Positions 1 to 9,900 of a DNA stretch of 46,920 nucleotides are shown here, piece after piece; position 1 is the first letter of the stretch, and the number at the start of each line of letters is the position of its first letter. Under the pieces are notes generated by a model. That model did no database searches. It saw nothing but the letters and a program-made list of their open reading frames with translations, and was not told the origin of the DNA. The stretch spans positions 1 to 46,920 of the forward strand of contig JAFSJX010000104.1 in the NCBI GenBank assembly GCA_017449285.1, given 5' to 3'. This DNA comes from Treponema sp. Its GTDB lineage: Bacteria; Spirochaetota; Spirochaetia; Treponematales; Treponemataceae. The translations under genes and the position numbers were made by a program.

Positions 1-2
1 AT

Positions 3-116
3 GACAATGCCGTGGAGACTGCGCGGCGGATGCTTGCCGATGGACTGAATGCAGAACTAACATCAAAATATACCAATCTCCCGCTTTCCGAAATACAAAT
101 TTTGCAGAACGCATGA
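3..116 (+). CDS. C-terminal end of an Rpn/PD-(D/E)XK nuclease-transposase family protein (5' end outside window)
   Basis: The frame is open from the window edge and ends in TGA at 114-116. The 37 visible residues start DNAVETARRMLADGLN and end LPLSEIQILQNA. This pattern (E-T-A-R-x-x-L, then two short helices ending L-P-L-x-E-I-x-x-L) is the usual tail of Rpn-type recombination-promoting nuclease/putative transposase proteins, where it follows the catalytic domain. The catalytic core would lie left of the window, so activity cannot be judged. The stop overlaps the ATG of the next frame (ATGA at 113-116), and that frame ends with a very similar tail, suggesting a tandem duplication. Confidence 0.55.
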   Translation, partial: DNAVETARRMLADGLNAELTSKYTNLPLSEIQILQNA

Positions 117-409
117 CAATCGCAAATGGTGACTTTTCCGTCCAACTGGAAGAGAAAGTGGAGCGGGCAAAGAAGAACGCGCGATGGAGGAAGCAGTACA
201 TGACATGGCAGCAGACGATAGACGAGGAGCGGTTTGAGACCCGCGAGGAAGGCAGACGAGAAGGACGAATGGCTGGCATCACCGAGGGCGCACATGACGC
301 GAAAATTGAAACCGCGCGGAATCTTCTGCAAATGAACCTTACGGTTGAGCAAATATCATCAGCAACACAACTTCCGCTAGCCGAAGTGCAAGCCTTGCAG
401 AACACATAA
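113..409 (+). pseudogene. 5'-truncated second copy of the Rpn-family nuclease/transposase (C-terminal region only)
   Basis: The 98-residue frame starts in the middle of the family's usual architecture. It has a region starting LEEKVERAKKNARWRKQYMT, a charged EEGRREGR stretch, then the closing IETARNLLQMNLTVEQIS and LPLAEVQAL helices. Full-length relatives are roughly 250-300 residues and carry the PD-(D/E)XK core N-terminal to this region; nothing of that core is present here. The ATG overlaps the stop of the preceding partial gene, which carries the same tail (LQNA against LQNT here). Most likely this is the remnant of a tandem duplication. A short accessory polypeptide translated by coupling is possible but unsupported. 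I see no promoter or strong ribosome-binding site of its own. Confidence 0.55.
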
Positions 410-654
410 TCCCACAAAATACACCGCAGTCCGCACAAAAACACAGGGTTTCCGAACCATGAAGCCCCGATGTGCATTGCTGTCCTGTGGCGCACTCAAA
501 CGCCGTGCGCCCGCTTTGCGACTAGCGCATCTGGGCGGTTTCTATGTAGAGTTAATTATAAAACTTTACTTCATCATCAAAATACTTTTTCCAAAAATCT
601 ATAAATTCAAAGTAGTAAACTTGCATAGTTGTGCTGCACGTATAAATTGTGGCA
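410..654. other. Intergenic stretch with decayed-looking sequence
   Basis: No convincing gene is present. It contains a perfect 7-bp inverted repeat, GGCGCAC (489-495) with GTGCGCC (505-511), and one 27-bp repeat copy listed separately. A minus-strand frame through 552-752 overlaps the 76-residue gene and has no start signal of its own, so I did not call it. Confidence 0.5.
522..548 (-). repeat. Orphan copy of the last nine codons of the giant Ig-repeat gene
   Basis: Read on the minus strand this 27-bp stretch encodes Y-I-E-T-A-Q-M-R-stop. That is the C-terminus and stop codon of the giant lipoprotein gene at 963-989, with 26 of 27 bases identical. Two codons upstream of the tyrosine the frame hits TAA, so nothing longer is encoded. 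It lies 441 bp beyond the true 3' end of the giant gene, on the far side of the small 655-885 gene. Confidence 0.8.
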
Positions 655-885
655 TTACGCAGTCTCCAGTGAATCCAGGCTTCGGAACGTAGTAATGGCA
701 GGATAAATTTTTTTGAGATATTTTTGAAAGTATTCGTTTTTATCATCATCAAAATTTGAATGTACTACCGTTCCGTCATTTTTTAAAAGCACAGCCTCCG
801 CAGTTTTACAATCTTCAAAACACACATCGCCGTCCGTGTAGGTTATGAGAATTCCATCTTTTTCGCAAAATTCTTTTCTTGTCAT
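655..885 (-). CDS. Hypothetical 76-residue protein between two repeat copies
   Basis: I do not recognise this protein. It is acidic and cysteine-containing, starts MTRKEFCEKDG, has a likely beta-rich middle (ILITYTDGDVCFEDCKTAEA) and a charged DDDKNEYFQKYLKK helix-like segment. There is no signal peptide or membrane segment. Support for a real gene is positional: an AGAGG ribosome-binding site at 891-895 sits 5 nt before the ATG, and a TTGATT-17-TATAGT promoter lies just upstream at 901-929. It follows the giant lipoprotein gene on the same strand with a 77-nt gap that contains an inverted repeat, so it is probably transcribed separately. The gene is bracketed by 27-bp direct repeats, which suggests it arrived by insertion or duplication. 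Confidence 0.55.
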   Translation of the reverse strand: MTRKEFCEKDGILITYTDGDVCFEDCKTAEAVLLKNDGTVVHSNFDDDKNEYFQKYLKKIYPAITTFRSLDSLETA

Positions 886-900
886 ACAAACCTCTAAAGA

Positions 901-929
901 ACTATACTCCGCCTGACTTCAGAAATCAA
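901..929 (-). promoter_or_regulatory. Predicted promoter of the 76-residue gene
   Basis: On the minus strand, TTGATT (929-924) is followed after exactly 17 nt by TATAGT (906-901). The start site would leave a leader of about ten nucleotides carrying the AGAGG site. The promoter sits inside the inverted repeat at 906-936. Confidence 0.5.
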
Positions 930-936
930 GCGGAGT
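906..936. promoter_or_regulatory. Inverted repeat: operator-like dyad or weak terminator
   Basis: ACTCCGC(C)TGA (906-916) is complementary to TCA(A)GCGGAGT (926-936), with one unpaired base per arm and a 9-nt loop. On the minus strand no T-run follows, so it is a poor intrinsic terminator for the giant gene. It covers the -10, spacer and -35 of the small-gene promoter, which fits an operator. On the plus strand it is followed by TTCGCTTTT, but no plus-strand gene needs ending here. Confidence 0.45.
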
Positions 937-962
937 TTCGCTTTTCTATGTCGCTCACGCGG

Positions 963-989
963 CTAGCGCATCTGGGCGGTTTCGATGTA
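963..989 (-). repeat. 27-bp repeat: 3' end of the giant gene
   Basis: Encodes the terminal Y-I-E-T-A-Q-M-R and stop of the giant protein. It is identical in 26 of 27 bases to the orphan copy at 522-548, in the same orientation. The two copies flank the small 655-885 gene. Confidence 0.8.
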
Positions 990-3900
990 ACCTGAACCAC
1001 CGCTTGTTGTGGCATAGCCGAGGATGGCATTTTTAGTACCATTACCCCAGACAGTTCCATAACACTCTTTGGTTTCGCCCTGTCCAGGCGTGTATGTATT
1101 CGTTCCTATATTTGAACCGCTTGGTTCAGTTCCGTCACTTGTGGAATAATTCAACTTACCAGAACTGTCTTTCCAAACTCCAACACAGATATTACTGTCT
1201 GTGAATTTGCTTGGTGTTGGAACATAGCTGACTTCCCAGCTGCCGGTAAACTGATCGGCCGTCGCGCCGTTTGCCATGCTTGATGACGTGAGGGCAACAG
1301 AGTCTGACCAGCGGGCAATTTTTGGTCTAGAGGCACTGTAGTAGCTTATGTACGGAACTGGTTTATTACTTGCGTTCAAAGCAACATCAATATTGAGCCT
1401 TGTTCCGATGATTCCATAGGAATCCACGATGCAGGTCTTAATATTTGATGTGGCTTCAAAGTCATCAAGGTATGCATACCACACATCACCGTTGGAGCCG
1501 TCATAGGCCGCAATATGCACACCGCCATTGGCATCTGTTACAACCTTGCAGTACTCACCGATATTCTCACCGAAAACCGTGACAGGAGTAGACCACTTTG
1601 TATCAGACTGCTTGTACATGCCAGCTTCAATTGATTTTGGAGTCTTGTTGTATGAGTACAATAGCTGGTTGTTAGTTCCGTCCCACCAGACTGCAACAAC
1701 AGCATCGTCATTTGTTTCGCCGTCTTCAATGGCAGCTATGCTTACATATTTACCTGCATAGACAGGCTGTTCAGAAGTTGTTATGACTTTTGCACTTGTT
1801 GTTGTTCCATTTTTTGCAACAACACGCTCAGTCTGACCTGCAAGGAAGGAATTATGAACAGTGCGGTAAATACCATAATTTGTGTCCAACTTTTTTTCTC
1901 CAGCTTCTGAATCGCCTCCGTCACCTTGTCCACCATCATAATTATTCTGTCCATAATAATCGCCCATCAAACCGCTTTCGCTGTCACCACGTTTTGAATC
2001 GGTAAAATACCCCCACTTGAAGCGGATTTCATCGTTGATGGCATCGTAGTAAGCCATATAGAGAGTTGTCTTATCCTCAGAAGAAGCAGTTGCAGCCATT
2101 GAAGGAGACTGGATTCTTTCTTTGTCAAAGGTGTTGTAAGCAGTGTATGAAGTACCGCTGCCTTCAAAATCCCGCTGGCCGATAAGTTCAAGACGGAACT
2201 GGTTAGTTCCATCATTGTAGCCATCTGTCTTAAGTTTTCCCCTTCCCCAACGGCTAGTCATAAGTCTGTACTGGTCAGCTTTTTCAGCATTGATGTCACC
2301 GCCAGCAGCTGTCGCATAGGAATTTCCGTATTTGTCATAAGCAAGACCAACGCTTGTCCATACATCATAACCTCCAATCCAGTAATCATAGGAATAGGTG
2401 TTTCCATTAGGCATACTGTAATAAAGCGTTCCGTTTACGAAAGCAAAACCAACGTCATGGTTATATGGATTAATTGCCATAACAGGCTGTATGGCAGCTC
2501 CGACCTTCGGCTTAACCGCCTGTGGTGTAATCTCCCACACATCCAGCATCACATCATCTGTAAGAAGATTGTTGTTGTCGCCGTTCGGCTGGCGGTTGTA
2601 GTAGTTTGAGTAAATATCCTCATCACCAGTCACATTGGTTGTCGTTTCCGTGTACGCGCCTTTGCTGTCTTTGCCGTTCAGATTGTTCAGCGTGGGCATA
2701 CTGTTTACGGTCAGTTCAATTCCGCCAGAGGAAACCGTACCCGTTACAGGGAACGTGACCACCTGATACGCGGCGTAACTTGTTCCAGACGGATAGGCTG
2801 TGGCAGTATCGCCAATCTTTGTTACGCTTCCTGCAACAGGAGCAGCAAGCGTTGTTGTTGTTCCATAAGTCGGAAGTTTTTCGCTTGAACCTAGGTTAAA
2901 GCCATACAGGTAAATCTTTTCGCCAGAATATGTTTTTGTTGAGCCAGACCACGTTACGTTCAGTGCCACCGGATAATGTCCGAGCGCAGTTCGGTTGTAG
3001 ACTGACCAGTTGTTCTTTTTGAGCGCGGCAAGCGATGTGTACACCTTGGTAATGTACGGCACAACGTCCATCTGGTAGACTGGCACATTGGTCTTTCCAT
3101 CGGTCACGGTGCGTCCTTCGTTCGTGCCGGCCTTGTAGTTTTCTGCATTATCAAATTCCGGCTGCTTAGTTGTCAGTTTCGTTACGTTGCCAGAAAGGTC
3201 TGCCGCATACACGGTCAGTTTTACGTCCTTATCTGCCACGCTAGAAAGCAGGGTTGCTGTATCAATAGTAAGCGTCCAGTATACTTTGTGTCCGTCCTGA
3301 TTGAAGTATGCCTCATCCTTGTAGACGCCGTTCTCGCCTGCAGAAGATGTCGTTACTTCGTAGTAGTTGTCAGCGATCGTTGCATTTGCGTTCTCCCACT
3401 TTGCGTCCTTCGGATTATAGTTCGCCATAGACGTAGCATTCGTCCATGTGCCATTTGTCCAAGTGCGGTCTGACCCTGACCCTGACCATGAACCTTTGTT
3501 ATAGGTCGGGGTAGTATCACCCGCCGCGAATGTGAACGCAAGCGAATCAAGAGAATGTTCGTCATAAGCCGTTCCCGTAAAGACAATCTTTCCAGAAACC
3601 TTCGGGTCATCGCCCAGTGTAGTGTCACCAGCAGTCGCAGCCTTTATCTCAGCGGTCAAATCTTTTTCAAGTTCGATGTGACCTTGCAGGTCGTCCGCTT
3701 TCTTGTTCTTGCCCGAGCCGTAGACAGAATTGGTCTCCACATCATTCCAGTAGAACGGATTGATTACCGTAGTCGGAGAAGTGCCGTCTGTCAGGTCGAA
3801 CGTAAAGCCGTTTACAAGCACGACCGCTTTCTGAGAACTTGTTCCCTGCGTAGTTTCGTCGGTGCTATCCCAGAACGTGAATGAGAAGGATTTGTCCGCT

Positions 3901-6900
3901 TTAAGTTTTCCTGTCGTTTCGTCTTTTGCGCTGTCAGCCTTTTCGTTCGTATCACGACCTTCAGGAGTATTTGCATTCGTGTCAAATGCAGCAATTCCCG
4001 TAAGCGTAGCGTTATCCAGCACGTAGGCAAAGAAGTTGTTGCCAGCCTGTGCAACCGCAAAATTCGTCGCCGTAATTGAGTAGGGCGAAGTTTTGTCGGT
4101 TTTTGCTTTAGCCAAGGTAACAGAGATAGTTTTGTCATCTGTCTGCGTAGCCGTTCCGCTTACAATGGAGTAAATCGGCGTTCCGTCCGCTTTAGCAACA
4201 GCAGAAGCCACTTCTTTTTCTTTGCCATCCGCATCCGTTGTCTTAACGGCAACGGCATCTTTCTTTGCCACAAGCAGGACGTTTCCGTTACCGCCCACGA
4301 GTTCCGGCACAACGGCAAGTTTGTTCTTGGCGGTAAACGCACCAGCAGAATAAGTCGTAAGATTAAGTATGTAGTTTTCCTTCACCGTTGTTTCTTCTTT
4401 GAAAATGTCGTACGCTACAAACTCGTTGTCCTCAAACTGGTTGTTGTCGTTTAAGTCGGTAGCAAGGTTCAGTTTTGCCAGTCGCGGCGCGTTGTTAGAA
4501 ATCGTTACGTTTTTCGTTGTGCCGTTTACGTTGCCCGCATTGTCAAACGCAAGGATTACCAGACTTACAGGGCCATCGGGCAAGTTATCTGAGTGAATTG
4601 ACGCATCCCATGTCCATGTTGAGCCAGACTTGCTGAATGATTCGGGCATACCGTCGCCATCGTCGCCTTTCTCAAACTCAAATGTCTTAGGGTTAGCCAC
4701 TTTTTCTGTCGCAGAATTGTCGATAACCTGCGCAATCGGGAACCATGCTGTTACGCCGTTTTTCGCACCAGAAAGTGCCGGCTCAAAGGTAACGGTATTG
4801 TCAGAAATCGCCTTAATTCTTCGATAAATACCGTCAATGTAAATCAATCCGCCCGCCCGCACATGATTGTTAAGCGTTGCACTTGTCGGAGTAAATGTTT
4901 CTGTCGTAGAAGCACCCGCCACCTTGTATGCGTACAAGTAGCATGTTTCGCTACCCTCCTGCTCAAGGGGCAGCAAATCAATGCCACCATCCGCAACACT
5001 ATCAAAACTGCCCGGCATATCAATCTCTGCATTGGCATAGCCAGAATCAATCATCGGGTCAAGAATCAGTTCTTTTGTAATCGACGTTTCATCCGTATTT
5101 TTCCGCATATAGTAGAATACGATTCTTTCTACGCCAGAGCCTTTATCATCAGATGATTTACCCGAAAGCGTGTAGATATAGTCCTTGTTCTGAATGACTT
5201 CAATATTCTCACCGTTTCCTTTCAGTTCCTCCAAGGTCGGCGGCGTGTTGTCAATCTCAAAGGAGAATGTCTGTGCTGCCGTCTTATTTTCGCCATCCGT
5301 CGCAGAAACCGTGTATTCCAATGTGCCGCTAACCGTCTTGTCAATCGGAATGAACAGTTTGGAACAAGTCAGTTTGTCCTCGCTTTCAGTATTTTCCGAT
5401 ACAAAACTAGATGTATCAATTTCGGTTGTACCTTTCTTGACCTTCACTGATTTTAGGTACGATTCATCTTTTGCCTCTGCAACCAGATACCACTGTCCGC
5501 GCAAGAACATATTCGTTTCGTACAACTGAGAAGCCGTTTCGTTTCCAGTAGAAATATTATCTTCAGCATACTGGTTGATTGCAACTTGGATAGTCGGTGC
5601 GTTGCTGTCGATATGAACACATATCACGCCATCGTTTCCAGTCGTCCATGCACCGAATTTGCCGTTTGCATTTATACCGCACGCACGCACGATAATATTA
5701 TTGGTTGCAACCGCTCCTTGGGCAGGATTCAACTCGCCGTTTGTGTTCAGTACGATGCTCCATGCCGCAGAACCACTAGCCTTAATGCCCCACCATGCGT
5801 TAAGTTCGTTCGTAGAAGCAAATCCATACTCTTTGAGCTGCGTAGCGGAGTAGTTTGTATTAGCAGTATACTCTGTGCTAAGTATACTGTTCAGCACCTG
5901 ATACGCAGAAACAACCGCCTCTTGCCCATATTTTGCAATGGCAGCCGCCTTTGCAGCCGCAATGCTTTCTGCCGTGTTGAAACCTTGTTCACCTGCAACC
6001 TGATAGTACACAGAGTCAACCGTGGTCGTCATTGACGGAATTTCGGTACCTCCCGTCAAGCGGATTGTGCCGCCCAGCGTAATATAACCATAAGAGGTTT
6101 TGTTATCCTTGTCATATCCGTCATAGTCTTTCTGTTGCGGATAAGAGAACGCCGTTGCGGGTCTGTCGCCGTCAGGGTTGTGCGCAATCGTGTAGTTTGC
6201 CTTAATCGTATAGTTACCCAGTTCGTCCGTCGCCATAAGGTAGAGCGGAATGGTGTACACGCCGTCCACGATATTTGTACCGCAGTAGGTCGCGTTGTCG
6301 TATTCGCTCAGATAGGTGTTGTCCGAATCTTTTTCGGCAAAGATAAATTTCCAGTATGTTACGGATACGCTATCTTCGTTTGCCAATGTGCCGCCCCAAA
6401 CAGACACCGTTTGTTCCTTGTTATTAACGGTTATGGTCTTGGTCAATGCCTTGAGGACTTCAGCACTAGCAAGGAGCGCATTACCCTTTTCGTCCAGAGC
6501 ATCCGAAGCAATCTGCTGGCCTGTTGTTGGAACAAAGTACCTGATGTCTGCCGTACCCGCGCCGCCTTCGTCAATTGCCGTACCCTGCATGGTTATCGTA
6601 CCCGTTTTTTCTTCTCCAGAGCGCGGCGTAGTCACACTGATGCTCGGTCCAGTATTATCCACGCTAAAGTAGTACGAGCCGTTACCTTTAAGTCCGCTGT
6701 TGTCATAAGCCGTAATAACAAGCGTCAGCTGCCCCGTCGCAAATTCAGAGAAGTCAATCTTTTTTGTTGTCCATGTAGCATCCGTACCTTCAAATTCTAC
6801 AGTCTTGTCATCAATTGAATAGCCAGCAGAAGTAAAATTAATTCCCGAAAATGCCGCTTTCGTAGCATAAGACAGCGTCTTTGGATTGCCGCCCGTATCA

Positions 6901-9900
6901 GTACCCGTCAGAGTATACGCCATGCCAGCAATGCCGTTCGCATCGGTTGCCGTCAGAGTAAAGCGCGCATACTTTTTCTTCGTACCACCCACAACGAAGG
7001 TACTTCCCACGCCCGTATCTTTCGGGTTTCCGTCCGCATCTTTTTCGTTCGCCACCGCATCGTCCGCATTCGTCATAAATGAAAGTGCCGTTGCGCCCGT
7101 TACCGACGGAGATTCACTGTCTACCCTAAAGGCGATTTTTTCGTCCTCAGAATAGTATTCGTCTTTCTGATTCTTAAAGGTGACGTTCGGCTGGAATGCT
7201 GCTTTACTTGCACCCTTATTATAGCCCGTCCAGAATGACGTTCCTGCCGCGTCCTTAAAGTAGACATACAGATTCTTTTCGCCGTCCTGAACTATTTCTT
7301 TTCCGTCAACAGTGTCTTTTTTCAGATTATATGTCCATTCGCCCGTCTGACTAAGCGTGACTTTCGTGCCGTTTGATTCCCAATTGCTTACGTCTTCCGG
7401 CACAGATGCTGAACCACTAAACTCGTACACACGCAATTCGCACTTAGTCACATCAATGTCATCGTCATCCTTTATGCTGCCTGTAATCGTCGTTTCGTAT
7501 TTGAGCGTACCATTATTTCCAGAGATGTTGGAGATATTGATTGTCGGCTTGTCGGAAAGCGGGTCAATGTTGTACAGGTACACATAAATGCTTTCGTTAC
7601 CCGCAGAATCCTTTGCCCGCAATTTGACGTACAGCGGTTTTACAGTAGTATCGGTCTCTGTACCCAGTACGGTCACTTTGCCCGTAGCAGAATCAAGTTT
7701 AGAAACTTCTTTTATGTATTTCCAGCTGAACGCATTGCTGCCGTCTGTTGGGTCAACTTTCACATCGTCCGCTTTGATTTTTGCGCTGTAGTCCGATGTT
7801 GAATAATACATATCCACCGAAGTCAGCGTATAGTTATCGGTTGCCGTACCTGCAAAAGTCGCAGTGCCGTTGATAGCGTTCGGGTCTTTTGAATCAGAAA
7901 CGGTTGTGTCAATCTCGCCATTTATCTTGACGGACTTAGCGACCAGTCTTGAGAGGTATGTACCGTTTACCGCAATCGTGGGAGAATCTTTGTCCACTGC
8001 CAGCGCAAATATCTGCTGCCGCTTTGAGTTATCAGCCTTGTCCGTTACATTTACATACACTATTCCATTCGACAAATCAGAGCCTTTGATAACCGCTTTC
8101 CATGACTTGTACGATTTTTCGTTTCCTGCGGTAAGGCTTTCCCAGCCTGTCAGTGCCTTATAGTCCGCATCGGAAGTGGCAGAACCCGTCGTATATTGCA
8201 ATGATGTCGGATCAATTTCGGAACTTCCCACGAAGAACGCAAGGGAGTTAATGCCACTCAACGCATCGCTTATAGAGCCGTAAATAATCATGTCCGTGCT
8301 GGCATTTGTGTATACCGTGCCGCTCGCCGCCGTCAAAGATGCCCCGTCATCAGATGAATAATACGCAGAAGTAATATCAGGCGCATTTTGGTCTATATTT
8401 ACCGTATACGGACCTTCTCGCTTGCTAAAGTTTCCAGCCTTATCCATCGCCTGAATGTACACTTCATTTGCTGTAGAGCCATTTGTGCCGCCATTTTCCG
8501 CAAAGTTAGATGGCGTTACCGTGTAAGTAGCCGTACCCTTCAAGTCCGCCAGAGTGACCACTCCGACATTCTCTGCCGCCGACACAGTTTCATCCGCAAT
8601 TGTATACAAATTAGTCGGCGGATTATCACTTTCTGGTGCTTTTACATAATAGAAGACTTTGCTAAGCCCAGAACCATTTTCGGTAAACTTGCCGCTCACC
8701 GTCAGCGTGTTTGCTTTGTACCATGTTGAGGCAATGTCTTTACCTTCAACCATAATTGATTTGCCATCAGCATAATCCGCCATCGCAGGAGCGGTCGTAT
8801 CGACAGTAACCTTTACCTCTGTATCTGTCGTGTTGCCCGCCTTGTCTTTTGCCGTAATCGTGAACGTCCATTCGCCGTCACCGATAGTTTGAGGCACAGC
8901 AATGCTCCAGTTTTGTGCCGTAGAAGCACTGGCAGGAGAACTGACCGTTATGCTTCCAGATATATCTTGCGTCACATCGTCTTTCTTTGCCACTACCGTA
9001 AATCCGTTTGTCGGCGCAATATTCAGTTCGGTCAGCGTACCCGCAATCGTGAATGCCGCATTGGTCAAGTTAATAGACGTTTCTGTGTTATCTCCAGTCT
9101 TGTAAACCTTTGTTTCGCCGAACACAGGCTTTTTGGTATCAACATAGATTGTCTGTGAAGAAACTGCCAAAGCATTGTTCACTTTATCAGTTGCGATAAT
9201 CTTAATCGTGTTTTCGCCTTCGTTCATAACCACGGAACTTGCCGTTGCAGCGCGTTCTGCCGTATCAGCACCTGGAGTCAAAGTCATAGCCGTTCTGCTA
9301 CCGTCAGACACCTGATACGTTACGCCCGCAAGACCAGATTGCTCATCTTGTGCCGTTGCAGAAAGTGAAAGAACAGATGTGTTGTACCACTTTTGCGCTT
9401 CAACCGTACCCGTTGGCGCTTCAACTATAGATGCACTCTTAACGGTCGGTGCTACGCTGTCGTGATAGAATTCAACGGAATCCGCCTGTTTTTCGTTTCC
9501 AAGATAGTCTTTTGCCTTTACGGTCAGCACAAGCGTACCCTGCAAATCCGTAGCACTGATGTCCGCTTCGCCAACGCTCCAGTTACCGCCTGTAACCGTG
9601 GCAGTTCCATCTACCGTCGTGGTCTTGGACGTATCCTTGTTTTTAATCGTATACGTAACGGATGCTACGCCACTTCCCGTATCAACCACCGTACCAGAAA
9701 GCGCAATAGTATTTTCCGTCTGGTTACTGTTTACCGTCGGGGCAACGATTGCCACTAACGGCTGGGTCGTATCAACCTGTACGATAAAGGTATTTGACCT
9801 TGGAGTGTTGCCCGCCTTATCGGTCATCACCAGTTTACAGGTATAGGTCTTGTCTCCGTCATAAGTCGGTGCATAAGACCAGTTCACCGTGGTTAAGTTC

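Noticed and set aside
459..752. Overlapping frames at 459-692 (plus) and 552-752 (minus)
   Set aside because: Neither has a ribosome-binding site or a protein-like composition, and the minus-strand frame overlaps the better supported 655-885 gene.
6135..6818. Plus-strand frame of 227 residues opposite the giant gene
   Set aside because: Same antisense-shadow composition. It follows from the codon pattern of the Ig-repeat gene on the other strand.
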